Notes under the pieces: model-generated | Seen by the model: only the letters and a program-made list of their open reading frames with translations | Told to the model about the DNA's origin: nothing | The model's database searches: none | Shown here: in pieces, positions 10,141 through 49,205 of the stretch | How positions within the stretch are numbered: position 1 is the first letter of the stretch | Layout: the number at the start of each line of letters is the position of its first letter | Program-made: the position numbers and the translations under genes | Assembly: GCA_018105865.1 (NCBI GenBank) | Contig: CM030862.1 | Location: 10,166,806 to 10,230,805 of the forward strand | Origin: Metaphire vulgaris | Taxonomy: Eukaryota; Annelida; Clitellata; Crassiclitellata; Megascolecidae | DNA length: 64,000 bases | Direction: 5' to 3'

Positions 10141-11840
10141 TATCCCATGGCTTCTTCAGATCCAGTTTACTTGCACCACAGTACATTGTTGATAGATCAA
10201 CATTCTATCATGCAGCAAAACTAACCATAGCCATAGGGGATAGTGTTTAGTTTTCTAGGATAGCTAGCAAGTTTAAGCTTATACTGAGATCAAAAAGTTT
10301 GCTCTTGCCGGGATCAAAAAGTTTGCTCTTGCCTCACTCTGTTGAATAAACATTTGAAAGAGTGATCAGTGATATTATGAATAGCAATGGACATGGGTTG
10401 ATTGACTACTGTAGTGCCTCAACTTATCAAACCCACAAGCACAAACATGAAGAAAGATGCTCTCCAAAAGAGTAATGTACTTGCAGTATATATTTTGATT
10501 GTCATGGCCTTCCATTTTGGTAGGCATCTTGAAGTAAATTTAAAGAACATTTTATACTTAGTTGTGCCAAAAGACTATTTATCTGGGTTCAGTAGGTCTG
10601 AGTTGTAAAATAATGAAATCTGGCCAACTCAAACTTTGAACGCATTTTGAAGGTTGAAATGAATAAGAAGATATTGCTCTAAGACTTCAGCTACCATTTT
10701 CTACATACAGTAGCTGTAAGTTCAAAAACGAGAGCAGCGATTTTCATAAACAATTTCAACAGATGCAGGCAGATGTAGCAATTATTTGCTCACACTATTG
10801 GAATCAGCAGTAAACTTGGCATTGCAATGATAGTGCAAGTTATATAAATTCCCAACTAAGTCTTAGGGTAACTGCACTACCTTGTCATAATCAAGACATC
10901 AAAGTCACCTTAATCTTAACTTATACTTAAGGCTAAGGCACTACTATAAGTAAGTATAGAGGGGAGATTTGATAAAATATACAAATAATGACCGGGAAAT
11001 TAGATGTGCATATTAGAAATTTGTCTACATTTGCACATGAGGTAAAGAATAAAAATTGTTCAAGCAAAGGGTGGGCCAAAGAAAGAAAAACTTTTTTAGT
11101 GCAAAGGTTGTGGACAAACGAAACAGTATGGACGAAAAGGCAATAACAGTTTAAACAATAAATGGACTAATATGTTATCTAGGAAAACTAGATCATTATA
11201 TGTTGAGAATATTTAGTGGGTTTCACGCAGGATGATTTAGCCTCCTGAACCACTTGCCATCATGTTATTACTATTAGTATCATTATCATCAAATTGATAC
11301 AACTATTTGGGACCGATGAATTGGATAATTTGCAATGCTGGGTAGAATGGGAACTTAAACACAAAAGAAGGTGCACAATGCAGCAATGCATAGATGAATA
11401 GCTATGCATGAGCTGATGTAAATTTTGGAGTTAGAAGAGGTCATTGGCATAAACTTGGACAGAAAAGTGGGGGCCCAACCCCTATACCTTCACCCTCCTT
11501 ATGGTAGCCTCATAAAATGTGGGGGGCCTCAAGTCTAGAGGTCTAATAGAAGTTTACTCCTGTGGAAGAGGCTGATGCACAACATATCAGATACCAGTGT
11601 TAGGAATTTTAAGGAAAGAATGAAGAAAGAAGAAGAAAATATATACAGTATAGATGTCTCACATATTTTCAAAAGACATCAACCATATAGATCAAACAAT
11701 AACTTGGCCATTGTATGATTTAGGTGGGAGTTGGGGATTACCCCTCTGATTGAAGCAAAGCCCACAGATGAGTTTTCCAATGAGGCCTGGCCCCCTGGGG
11801 CATAGTCCCAGCTGAAAAATGAATGATACCTGGAAAAGAC
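10141..11840. other. No gene seen
   Basis: AT-rich sequence with only short frames. AAAAAGTTTGCTCTTGCC is repeated in tandem (10289-10332). Nothing else supports a gene or a complete element. Confidence 0.4.
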
Positions 11841-11847
11841 AAATAGA

Positions 11848-12010
11848 GTGACCAAAAAGAAGGTGTGCAGATGATGTGGAGGATTGAACAGGACTCCAGT
11901 TGTCAGCAGCAGTCAGGAAAACACAGGACAGACATTGTTGGAGAAAGGAAATTCAAGCCGTCACCTCAACTTCAGCACATGAAGACAGAAGAAAATTATG
12001 AGAAATAGTG
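11848..12010 (+). pseudogene. Possible LINE 3' coding relic
   Basis: Interrupted reading frames give a degraded likeness of the RPKRRW...DDVE stretch followed by a CWRK-like segment, as in the C-terminal tails of LINE reverse transcriptases. The match is weak and several stops intervene. Confidence 0.3.
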
Positions 12011-12244
12011 AGTACATCAACTGAACGAGGCATTTATGATATGATACTGTCTACTGCAAAGTTTGTTATTTGTATATGCAAAGACAAGAAGACAAAGAAG
12101 GAGAATACAGGAACAAACCTACTATAATAAACATAAGGGCAAAGAATGAGATTACCGGTACACAGCAAGACCATAATGCGAATGAATGGCCGGGTGGAAC
12201 ATACTGGTTCTCACACATGACAGACACTACTGTACCACTCTAAG

Positions 12245-12259
12245 CCCTATTATTATTAT

Positions 12260-12332
<73 letters not shown>

Positions 12333-12346
12333 GCTTGTTATTGTTA

Positions 12347-12404
<58 letters not shown>

Positions 12405-12405
12405 G
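12245..12405. repeat. Compound (ACT)n / (ATT)n microsatellite
   Basis: About 85 bases of ACT repeats are followed by a short TTGTTA stretch and about 55 bases of ATT repeats. It follows a copy of the TGGTTCTCACAC dispersed repeat (about 12207). A long frame across it is an artefact of the repeat. Confidence 0.95.
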
Positions 12406-12449
12406 GAGAAGACAGGGCTTTAAACAGACAAGAATAGGATCAATTTAAA

Positions 12450-15400
12450 AAGAAAACATATGTCAAATGGTAGTCAGTTGCTAAAGAAGATAATTAACAA
12501 CAACAACTTGAGCAATCTACAGACACAAGTTACAGAATAAAGCAAATAAATTATATCCATAGACTATTCTTCACTGAAGACTCACTGTTATAGCGATGCC
12601 TTCATTTTTATATCGTGATACTGGATAACATAGCCAATGGAACCACCTAAAATTCTTTAAACAACTATACTGAAGCAGTATCCACTGTGTAGAAGAGATA
12701 GCCATGCGATCAAATTGAGTATGCAGAGAAATGCAGTTAAGGCAAGCAGATGAAACGGAATGCCTATGAAGTCTCTGTAAAGAACTCTTGATGAAATTCT
12801 GCGGCTGATACTGCAACGGGATCATATAAATTCCAAGAGTTACTGGTATGTTTCATGCCTACATATGGATTTAACCATAGTATCGAATGCTGTGCAGATG
12901 CAAAAATCATGTTAGGATGTCAATAAAGTACCTTATCGAAACGTTTGTTATTCAATAATGAAAACAAATTATCAGAAAATGTCAAAACAAGAAGATTTGG
13001 ATACAAATGTTCTAACAATATAACAGATAAGTAACAACAGATGCTAGCATCTAAAAATAGAAAAATATAGATGATTCAAATTGCAATTAAAAGTTGTTTC
13101 TATTAAAAGATATGTAGTTATAGAAACTATGTTTCTGAAAAAAGCTGCAAAATGCAAAACTTGAAGATAACTAAGTAGTGGTCACTTTCTAAAATCAAAC
13201 AAGGACAGTAGACAAGAGAAACGGTAGTTTGCAGCATTAAAATTTCTGGCAGTTTCCACATACCGGTAATCATACTCGTGGTAACAAGACAAAACAAAAG
13301 ACGATTAAGTAAATGCTATGCATCCTTTTATTATGCCTGTTTAAAAACGAGTAAGAAGTGTTGATTCTTCTTATACTACAAATAGATTGAATAAACAAAC
13401 ACAGTGCTGTAACTTCATCTGGACTGGGTAATAGATCTACGTGTTTTGCTGGTTACATTCAAAGAAAACAAAATGAGACTAAAGTTGGGATAAGAAATGC
13501 TTTAGTCTGTTCACTAAACATCATCAGAAGTATTATCTCTAAAATGCCAACAAGTATATCACTCAGATGATTTTAAAATTCAACGACCAGAAGATGGTAA
13601 CGATAGATAGAAATAAAACCGCAAAACAGGAACAAATGTTTTATCTGAAATCAGTTTAAAACGACAAATAACGGCCGATGCCAGTTCTACCACAAAAAGC
13701 TAGTTGATTCAGTCAGAAAAGTTTCGGAATTACATTCACAGTTCAACCTTCATTCTTTGCCAAATAAGGACCTTGCCCAGAAGAAGATGATGCAATTCAA
13801 GCAGCACCGAGAAAGCTGCTCCCTACTTCAGTTTTAGGGTTTCCTGGACAGCATATAAAAGTCAAAATCAATAAAAGCAAACACCAGTTGCATGATTTAC
13901 GGCAGTTTACAGAAAGCATTCAGCAAACAAACTTTCATCTGGAAGTATAAATGACTAGAAGTTCGGTGAAGAAACTCTACATTAAACTGACCGAACAAGT
14001 CATAAATGCATAAGTGAATTAAGTAACAATTCCTTCACCATCAGAAAATCTGTTAAGTTTAGCTGAATCAGAGGCCATTTGAAAAATACCAGAATAAAAG
14101 CTGGCAGATTACTTACAACTCGGAACATTATGGGCAAAACGGGAATGAACAGAAAGAAATTTATCAGGAATTATGCAAATAAATAGATCAAAACAGGTGT
14201 CAACTGAGACAACAAATTCACGAGTTATGGGTGGCAATGCATAAGAACGCTTGCTAAATGTGGCACATAGTAATTTCTGCTCAACCATCAATGTTCACAA
14301 ATGTCCTAGTAAAATAAATTTAACTTGGCTTCACAAGGCCAAAAGTGTCTGGTACAAACGATGATCGATGTATTAAAAGTCCTAAACGCAATCGGTACGA
14401 ATGCACAGTAGGTATCTAACCAGATATGCTGAAGTTGAACTGCAAGAAACAGCTGAAAAATAGGAACCTATGGCTACAATAGGCATTGCAATGTAATACA
14501 TTATTATTGTCATTATTACTATTATTACAAAGAAGTAAGAGATCGGCATAGGGACTACTCCATAGAAATGTAAAATTAGTATAATGCCTATTTAACATAC
14601 ATGTGGGACGTGAATAATCAAAAAGGATAATGGTTAAAAATGTCTGTTCCCTACAACAGGTGAACCTGCACAAGACAACTGACATCACAGACAAGCAGCG
14701 ATGAAGGACACGCAGAAATATGAACCATCGTGCTTTTTTTTAAAAACGACGGTTCAGGATAAGAAAATTGGTCTTCATTCAATAATGGGACAAGCGTATG
14801 GATATATTCCACGTAGAAAAATCACTTTCCAACTGAATTAGCAAACTTTCAATATTTAAAAACAGATGGAAAACCAAAATTTTCAACAAATAAACAAGTG
14901 CTTCCAAGTGCAAAAATTCTGACTGCAAAGGAGTTAGAGCCAAGCCAGTTCAATGTTACACGTTTCAGGTCAAACCTTCCTTAGTCTTGCAGAAGTAATG
15001 ATACATCCAATCAGACATATACCTAAACTTCTAATTGTATTTAATAAAAAAATGATTCATAGTGAAAAAATCTTAATGGGCCAAAGGAATTATGGTACTT
15101 AAAAGCTAAGCAGCCTAAATATAAGCAATTTTATACAAGAAGGGACTGAATTAGATGTTGAGGCAGAGTATATGGGTTTCACAGGAGGCTGGGAAATTTG
15201 CTGAGAAAAATGAATTAATTGAACCATGTTCAATCATCATCAACGGTGGTATCAAAAGGTAATTACCACTTGCAGTATATACAGCAATTGGGTCTCAAAT
15301 TGTCATAACCTGCCATAAACAACTCAGCAAAATGGTCATGTTCAAAGTGACCTTATATTTTATATATGGCTTCAAAATGAAGTTAAACAGGCTAAATTTT

Positions 15401-15472
15401 GCATGCATCCAGAAAAAGTGCTTATACAGGATGGCAAATCAGAAGGAAAAAAATCACATACTTATGTATTGC
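12450..15472. other. AT-rich gap, no secure gene
   Basis: Three kilobases below the zinc-finger gene contain only short frames without recognisable domains. Part may be its 3' UTR, but I found no convincing coding exon besides the tentative one at 15473-15541. Confidence 0.4.
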
Positions 15473-15541
15473 TCAATAACACCACAAATACAAAAGTATG
15501 AGAACATTCTCCAAGTCCGGCGGCATCGCCAACCCTTTTAA
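15473..15541 (-). CDS. Tentative last exon of the CIZ1-like gene
   Basis: A candidate acceptor (TAGCAG on the minus strand) at 15542-15547 opens a 22-codon frame ending in TGA, in the phase 0 required by the exon at 17096-17217. Its start is unusually rich in CpG for this AT-rich stretch. No conserved motif backs it, so another terminal exon could exist. Confidence 0.25.
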   Translation of the reverse strand, partial: LKGLAMPPDLENVLILLYLWCY

Positions 15542-15599
15542 CTGCTATGAATTAATTATTTTAATTAAACAGCATCAATAGTGCTATTTTTAAAAATTG

Positions 15600-16135
15600 A
15601 GGTAATGTAATGTAATGTAGCATTTATATAGTGCCTCCTATATTTCTATTCAGAGGCGCTCCTGGCATTGGAGTCGCAAAGTAAAGTAGTGAGATTTTAA
15701 CTTTCACATTGAGCAAAGCGAGGGAGAAAGAAGTGATTCCCGAATGGATGGGTTTAAGGCAATCCAGAGGGAGGGTCCAGTCACTGCAAAAGCCCGACGC
15801 TGGGTAAGGGCAGTGCGTGATCTAGGGACATAAACATTCTTCTGATCAGTGGAGTGGAGCGGAGCAGGCAATGAGCAGTGGAAGAGGGTGATTTTAAAAG
15901 CTCAGTAATGTAAGACGGTGCCTGACCTCGAAGTGCTGCAGAAACAATAATAACTTGTTTGAATTTAATGCGGTCAGATCTTGGAAGCCAGTGGAGGGTG
16001 TTAAGCATAAAATCTGAGATGCTAGATTAGCGCGGAGTCTTAGCCACAAGACGAGCCGTAGCATTTAGAACAGATTGCAGAGTGGAGAGAAGGCTTTTGG
16101 GCAGACCAAGAAAAAGAGAATCGACCCTTTATACT
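15600..16135 (-). pseudogene. L2-like LINE 3' fragment
   Basis: On the minus strand the frame at 16008-15781 contains LHWLPRSDRIKFK and QAPSYI, the conserved C-terminal part of L2/CR1 RT proteins. The 3' end at 15602-15620 is a (CATTA)n tail after TATATAAATG. A related fragment lies at 61.8-62.3 kb, also on the minus strand. Confidence 0.8.
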
Positions 16136-16300
16136 TGATGTATTAATCTTTGATAATAAGTCAATATACTCAGAAGACTATTTTATCTAATAGTCATAAC
16201 TGATGCGTGACCTAAATGCATTGGGATTTAGACGTTCGTTGCCTAATCGGTGGGACCTATCGGTAATTGTCCTGGCCCGCCACTATGCATTGCATTGCTA

Positions 16301-16380
16301 TTAACCCCTTAACTGGGGATCCCGGATATATCCGTCCACTTTACATTGAGTTACAGTTAAATACATGATTAACGGGTTAA
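16301..16380. mobile_element. 80-bp TTAA-bounded palindromic MITE
   Basis: It reads TTAACCCCTTAACTGGG at the left and CAT(G)ATTAACGGGTTAA at the right. TTAA at both ends and the CCCC start match piggyBac-type termini. The middle (GGATATATCCGTCC, ATTGAGTTACAG) is shared with copies at 52.3, 52.9 and 55.3 kb. Confidence 0.75.
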
Positions 16381-16582
16381 ACAACTTTGTTTTTGGCAAC
16401 ACCTTCTTTTCTGTCATGCTTTCTTCTCAAAAATAATCAACATGGACAGCTGCGGCTCAACAAGTCTCAGGATTCTTATCCTCCTTCTGTATGCAATCTT
16501 TACAACCCAAGACGACATTTTTCCCAAGTCAGATAAAAGTGACTGAGAGCTTCCTTTAATTTTACATAAATTTACCTACGAA

Positions 16583-16856
16583 CAGGCCCGTCGGAAGGAA
16601 TTTTTAGCAGGGGGTGCATTTTTCCAGGGTCCTAGCTAAAAAATCATTTCTCATAAAAAAACCTGACAAGCAATAAAAAGGTTGCCATCCCTCCTTTATC
16701 TTCTTTTTAAAAATGCTGGCAAGCAAAAAAAAGGTCATCACCCTTCCTCTATCATGTCTTCAAAAATCTTGATAAGCAAAAAACAGCTTCATCTTCCAGG
16801 GGTGCAGTGAATTTTTTCCAGCGGCTGCACCTGCACCCCAACTTCCTATGGGCCTG
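16583..16856. mobile_element. hAT-like MITE, CAGGCCCGTCGGAAGG family
   Basis: The ends CAGGCCCGTCGGAAGG and CTTCCTATGGGCCTG are imperfect inverse complements. The flanks CCTACGAA and CCTATAAA agree at six of eight positions. Three modules of the GACAAGCAAAAA motif start at about 16664, 16717 and 16770, 53 bases apart. Confidence 0.78.
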
Positions 16857-17095
16857 CCTATAAACCGTCAAATGTATGACCTTTTAATTAACTTAATTTG
16901 TAATTATGGTCTCAAAAATATCAATGATGTCAGAAAGAAGTCTATCAAGCTAAGTAACTCCAACAGATATTTGAAATCCGTCAAAAGTCAACTCGACCGC
17001 GCTCATGAGCCACTGTCTGTTACTTGGTGTGAAAAAAAACCCACTGCAAAAACCCTGAGAGACCCGCAAAGAATTGATATAGGTGGATGACTAAC

Positions 17096-23990
<6,895 letters not shown>

Positions 23991-23999
23991 TATAGCTTA

Positions 24000-24888
24000 A
24001 ATCTACAATATTGAAAATCAATAACCAACAATATATTTCTGACAGCCATTTACAGCAATAACGGTATGAACAGTAAATGACAAACAGCTAAACCCATGTC
24101 AATTGCTTAAATAAATAGCTTTATGTACTAACGTTGACTATGCACCCAAGTAAACTGAACCTATCGATGGTTCAGATACTTTTGAAACAACATTTCATGA
24201 TACATATTTTGGCATATTTATGGGCTTATTCATATAAAGTGTGCATACCTATAACTATAAGGTCACCAAAGATTAAGCAAATTAATAATATTCATAAGGC
24301 TCCTGCAAAAATGACAATTAATAACTAACTTAAAAATCAAATACAAATGGTAAGCTCTGTGTAACCCACACCTCTTTTTTAAAATGCAAAGTCATGTAAA
24401 AATGCAAAATCATGTAAAAAATGCAAAATCATGCAAAAACCAGTAGCATAAATGTGCAAAATTGAAGCAAATAACAATCCAGAGGCTGATATAGCAGTAT
24501 GGAGGTTTTGAAGAAAATTACTGCATTCAGTTGGCAAATCAACTAACCAACTAACTTGGTAATAGCTGAAATGGCTAATTCAATGCAACAAAAACCCCAC
24601 AGTTGTAGCATTAAAATCCAATCATTTCTTCACAAACTATACCTCAATACAATACTAAGTAACATGATTTTTAAAAGCCCACATAGGGAGAAGTTCAATT
24701 GAAATGCCAGGCCTAAAGTCCCTACTTGTTGCAAAGATACTTTCATCTAAACTTATAACTTGTGTATTGTATACCAACAGGTCGACACCTACATGGAATT
24801 CCCGTTGACTGGCCTCAGCATGAACCGGTTTATGTTGAATAACATTCACGAAACAAGATGAGCCGTGAGTAATAATAATAATAATACC

Positions 24889-24939
<51 letters not shown>

Positions 24940-26610
24940 TTCCCAGATCACAATTTGACAATGCGACATCTCTAGAACCACGTTGAATAACAAACACAAT
25001 AGTAATACAATGAACTTTAACCCATAAGAATATTCGTGCATAAATATACGAAGGCAAAACGCACTGCTTTCTAAATTTGGCTGACATGTGACGGAATGAC
25101 CCAAATGAAAAGGATTTTTTCGGGCGCAAATGAGACGAAAATATCAGTTGGTTGCAAATAATATCACCAGTGCCTCAAAAAACTCGTCAGAACTGCAAGT
25201 AGATCCAAAGATTTGTGGCAATTTTTCTTTGGCATTCACCAGATTTCAATGATCCGGTGGAAGACGGGACAGATTGTCCTGATATGACGAAAAGCTCCGT
25301 TACCCCTGCAGTACTGTCCTGTAATATCGTTCCGACAAAGCCTTCTAAAAACAACTTATATCAATCCTGAAAAATCAATAAACGCACCTTTTATCGATCT
25401 GCGTTAAACGGCAAAATTATAATTCGATCAATTTGTACGGGAAACGAATTAATTCATCAAAATTCGACAAAACATAAATCGCAAGAACTGTTCGCTACAC
25501 AATGTGATCAACGTAGACTGTGTAGCCGCCCTGAATTTGTTAGAAACTAATGATGATTATCATACTGTTTGAGTCCTCGCGTAAATATTGAGATACGTAA
25601 AACGCGAAGTTTAAACGTTTTAACTTGAAATCCACACAACTAAATTTTTAGAAACTAGTTATGATAAATACTGAATCATTAAAACATTTTTTTCATGTTC
25701 ATCTTTGTGTTTGTGTTTGAAATAAACTGTCTCAATATATAAATCCTGTCGAGTGAGAATGTCTTTAAAGTACCTTCAGCATTGTAATCTATGTAAGGTA
25801 TTTTTTTAAAATTTTTCAGGTTACACATCACTTCAGCCTATTGGAACCTTGATTTGCACTGGTTTAACTAACCTATTGTCAATAGCACTCTCATCAGCTT
25901 TCCTGCCCTTCAGTAGAGGGTTGAAATTGAACATTTTACTCGTGTATTCAAAATTAAAATGTTGACAATTAAAAGTAAAAAGTGCTGTGGAAGTATGCTT
26001 CCTTGTATATTCAGATACGTCTGATCATCTATATAAAATGTTACTCAAAATCCTTAGAATATCTTTAACCTTTGCAGATATTGGTATCAGCAAGTGGCGA
26101 TCCATAGTTCAAACATTATCACAATGATGCTGTCTGCTCTATGCTTATCTCCTGACATCATCAGCAAACAAGATCTTCAGTTTAAAAGGAATAAATATAT
26201 TTATATTTATATGCATCCATGATTGCATAGTTCATATTCAGACATATAGCATATTATGCTGTTGTCAACACTATTAATGCTATCAACATGGTCATCAGTT
26301 CATCGAGAACTAACCAAAATTAATGTGACAACATGATCGTGAAAACCAAATCGAAGAAACAATAGTTAAGCCCTACTACCAAGATATGCAAGTGCGATGT
26401 AAAATAACAACATCTATAAATTTTCAATTATCAATTAAAATTTGCCTTTCAATTCAATTTGCTAAATCTATGAGTGCTCTTGTTCTAAATTCTTTCAATT
26501 CTTCAGTAAAGCCATCCAGATTAATTGTAATGCCACAGTCAGACGTAAAGATAGAGCCAAACACAGTGGTTTTAATACATCACCCTATTGAACCACTCAA
26601 AATAATTGGC
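24000..26610. other. Intergenic, no coding seen
   Basis: It lies between the start of the CIZ1-like gene and the end of the METTL24-like gene, so it should hold the CIZ1-like promoter and any 5' UTR exon. An AAT microsatellite is at 24869-24939. No conserved frame or TIR element is visible. Confidence 0.45.
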
Positions 26611-27022
26611 GTAGCCACTGGATTACGTATTTACCATTGGGCCATTTGGGCCATGCCCCCCCTTTGGTCTTGGCCTAGCCTGTCCTCAGACCCTGACAAG
26701 CAAAAAAAAGGTTGTCAACTTTTTTCCAAAGTTGTAACAACTTGTCAGGTCGAAAGTGTCTGCCCCCCCCCTTACCAAAATTCTAAATACGCCACTGTAG
26801 CCCTGTAGCCACCCGAGGGTCACGGGGACCTGACCTCCATTGAGATCCATCCAAAACTGGTCAGTAGTTGGAGGGGGGTTAGGGAAAGGTTAAGGTCTAG
26901 AAGAATGCATCAGACTTCAAAGTGCTCCAAACGAAGACCTTCTGTTCTTTTGCTGGTCAACAGTTTTGAGGGGGGAAATTTCTATGCCCGCCCCCATTCT
27001 GGAATCCTGGATACGCCACTGT
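26611..27022. mobile_element. Two adjacent hAT-like MITE remnants
   Basis: TACGCCACTG occurs as a right end at 26793-26802 and again near 27022 (GGATACGCCACTG). The first carries GACAAGCAAAAAAAAGG at 26694, the second TTTTGCTGGTCAA near 26948. The left ends are too degraded to place. Confidence 0.45.
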
Positions 27023-27153
27023 GCAGGGAAGAATTGTCATGAGAAAGTGCATTGGTGAAGTCTTCTTAAGCTAAGCAGTTCAGGCTTCCTGTTGAAAGAC
27101 AGCATCTGGTCAGAACTTCATTGTGAACAGAGAAAAATAATTCCGTCATTTGG

Positions 27154-36762
<9,609 letters not shown>

Positions 36763-36777
36763 TTTGCCATAAGCACA

Positions 36778-37182
36778 GGGGCTGTCCATTAATTACGGCA
36801 ACAATTCAGGGGAGGGGGTTTGAAAAAGTTTGACAGTTGTTGACAGGAGGGAGGGGGGAGTCAAGAAAAGTTGACGTCAACAATTTAACTTTTCACAAAT
36901 AATCAAAAAATAGGAAATTTCATGGAATACTACTTATTACAATGGAAAAAAGCATGGCAAAAAGGTCATACCACCACATTTTTACTCGATGAGCAAAAAA
37001 GGGAAAAAGTGGTCATCACCACAAAAAATAATAACTTTGTTATTGCCACTTATTGGGACCTGTCATTGATCTCGAGGGGGGTCAAACGTTTTTGACGTAA
37101 TTATGGGTAAGTGGGGTAACTAAAAGTTGACAGTTGTTGACAAGGGAGGGGTCAAAAATTGTTGACAATTAATGGACAGCCC
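36778..37182. mobile_element. PIF/Harbinger-like element, uninterrupted copy
   Basis: GGGGCTGTCCATTAATTACG on the left and TTAATGGACAGCCC on the right bound about 405 bases. The same family as 3572-5143, but without the LINE. It holds GATGAGCAAAAAAGGG, a variant of the common internal module. It begins 16 bases upstream of the ATG of the METTL24-like gene. Confidence 0.85.
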
Positions 37183-37912
37183 TATATTTTAGTACACTTG
37201 TTGGCGGTTTTTCTTACTTTCTTACACTTTTGTGCAAATTCTCAAATATTTTACTGGCAAAATGTGTTGACAAGCAAAAAATGTCATCGTCCTTTCCGAT
37301 CCACTTTGAGTCAATTACAGTATCAAGCTCTACCGACACATTTCGTCTATTCTAATTTGATGCTACATATTTTTCATTTATTGTTACAACCAATCGTATG
37401 TTTACATTGTTGTAATGTACAACATCTATTTACCCCTGTGAACAACTGTGATATTCCAACTACTTGCTGTGGAAGCGCTTCTGAGTGATCTTTCAGAAGA
37501 GGCGCTATACAAATATTTTGTTACATTACATTACATTACTGTATCTAGCTCAATGCTCTAGTCTCTATTGTGAAAATGTTAATTTTATTTCGGGTTCCAG
37601 TAGCAGACACAAATTAAAGTTTTTTTAATTACACTGTAGTAATCTTTGCCATCTATTTTTTTTATGAAAATTGCTTCTACAAAGAGAAAATACAAATACT
37701 GTACACTACTCAAACACTACAAAAGATAAGATATAATGCTTTGTTAAAGGACCTAACAAGAATGAGGCAAAGCGCATGATTTGCAACAATTTTTTATCAC
37801 AATACTCTTGGGAACAGAGTACCAAGGGCATAATATAGATACATGTACATGTACAGTGTATATCTGATATATATTTCATGACATAGTCATCACTGTCTGC
37901 ATAATGTCTGCA

Positions 37913-47535
<9,623 letters not shown>

Positions 47536-48108
47536 CTGCAAATTGCAATTTAATTAAGTAAATGTCAAATTCACTCCAATAGCTGCTCAATTATTTTAAA
47601 AACTCCAATTCATTACCCTTTCTTTCCACACGATAGGTAATAACCTAGTCAAAATGGCCCCCAAAATATCATTGGACTGCAATGCATGAATAACTAAAAC
47701 CTGATAATAGAGAAAGTCATCAATACATCAGCCTTATGTTGTATTATAATAATTATATATTTCTGATTTGCTGTATAGTCTACAGATACTTATTTGTGCG
47801 ACATTCTTACTCGCATAGTAATAACTCGATCACGAATCACCATGTAGGGAGCAAAACGTGCAAATGGCAAAGTCTAGCAACTCAACAATCACAGCAAGTT
47901 AAGAGACAAAGCAAGAGGTAAAAGGAGATGACTCGCTTGGCAACACAATTCTGAAAGTGGCATTATTAATTAACCAGCAGTGGGATTTGATTCAGCATTC
48001 AATTTTAACTTTTAAAAGGCTATGGGTCAGTTATTCCCATACTCAAAAGAGCCTTAGCTTCAGCCCTGATGTCTGATTTGAGGCTCTCAGTGACATAGAT
48101 GGCTTATG

Positions 48109-48941
48109 TAGGGTTGCCAGACGTCCTCCAAAAGGAGGACATGTCCTCCTTTTTAGGTCCGTGTCCTCCGTCCTCCCGGCAAAGCTAAAATTGTAAAATG
48201 TCCTCCTTTTGAGCTTTTGTATGCTATCAATTTTTGTTCTCGCGGTATTGACGAATTTCATACGTTTTAGTCCGTTATCTCAGTTTACCCAATCATCGAT
48301 ATTAAAATAGCGTTTTAATAATATCAATATCGATTGTCCAAAGTCCCAAAATACTCAACTCTCGTCATTCTATCTCTAGTGTCTATGCAATAGTCTATGG
48401 TCATTGGTCAAAATGTTAATTTCATTTCCAGTAGCAAACGCAGAGACTGTAAACGGCTAGTCATCATCAGTCATACAACTCGATGACCTGGGGCCGTACA
48501 TAAATTATGTAACGCGATTTTGGCACTTTTTGACCCCCCCTACGTAACACGACGTAACAAAACGTCAGACCCTAAAATATTACGTAACAACAGGCCGACC
48601 CCCCATTTTCGTCCCCCAAAAAGTCTTGACAAGCAAAAAAGTTGATGTCCTTGTATTTTTCCTCTCGATAAACCCTGACAAGCAAAAAAAGAGGTCATCC
48701 TTGTTTTTCCTCTTCAAAATCTCTGACAAGCCAAAAACGGTCACTTAAATTTTTTGCGTTACGTAACTTTTTCTGGACTCCTCCGTTGTCACACTTCGTA
48801 ACAAATGGCCGGACCCCCACCGCGTTACGTAATTTATGGACGACCACTGCACAGCTGGTTTCATGTATACAATGTCCTCCTCTGTCCTCCTTTTCGTCTG
48901 GCTCTGTCCTCCTTTGGCTACCCATGCATCTGGCAACCCTA
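48109..48941. mobile_element. hAT element, TAGGGTTGCCAGA family, with nested MITE
   Basis: The ends TAGGGTTGCCAGA and ...TCTGGCAACCCTA are inverse complements. GGCTTATG is exactly duplicated at 48101-48108 and 48942-48949. Subterminal GTCCTCC words repeat many times near both ends. A Harbinger-like MITE lies inside. No transposase remains. Confidence 0.93.
48490..48845. mobile_element. PIF/Harbinger-like MITE nested in the 48.1 kb hAT element
   Basis: The left end GGGGCCGTACATAAATTATG and right end GTAATTTATGGACGACC resemble the copy at 30731. Three internal modules (TGACAAGCA or a near variant) start at 48627, 48676 and 48724, 48-49 bases apart. Confidence 0.75.
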
Positions 48942-49034
48942 GGCTTATGCCATTAATCAAGAGCAGTTAGCCAATGCTTTCTTTAGACCCACTTCTTACC
49001 GTCGCAGTTTAATGCTGCTACCAATTTATCCACA

Positions 49035-49205
49035 CCTTAGCCAAGACCGGCTTGGTTGGCCTCCGGCACCACGACTCGATCCTGGACGGTCACCCATCCA
49101 AGTACGAGCCACACTTGACGTGTTAGTAAATTTTAAATATTCATAGCCAACAGGTGGACTCAATCGGGCAGGGTCATCGTGGTTGGGACGTTACGGCTAT
49201 GGAGG
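49035..49205 (-). repeat. 5S rRNA-derived sequence
   Basis: On the minus strand, CGTACTTGGATGGGTGACCG (49083-49107) matches the internal control region (box C) of 5S rRNA genes and is followed by a 5S-like 3' part ending GGTGCCGGAGGC. The 5' part (TGCCCGATTGAG at about 49165) is more weakly similar and is separated by about 40 unrelated bases. It is not a functional 5S gene; a 5S-derived SINE or pseudogene fits. Confidence 0.5.

Noticed and set aside
12186..12437. Frame of Thr and Tyr repeats
   Set aside because: It is the translation of the ACT/ATT microsatellite.
16442..16546. Short plus-strand frame of 34 codons with a signal-peptide-like hydrophobic stretch after MDSCGSTS
   Set aside because: No downstream exon, family or conserved context could be found; it lies in a gap below the CIZ1-like exons on the opposite strand. 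It could be a first exon, but evidence is too thin.
26386..26808. 140-codon plus-strand frame
   Set aside because: Its second half is a MITE remnant and the first half has no recognisable motif or splice context.
49035..49205. Functional 5S rRNA gene
   Set aside because: The 5' half is degraded and interrupted, and no T-run terminator follows in the right place.
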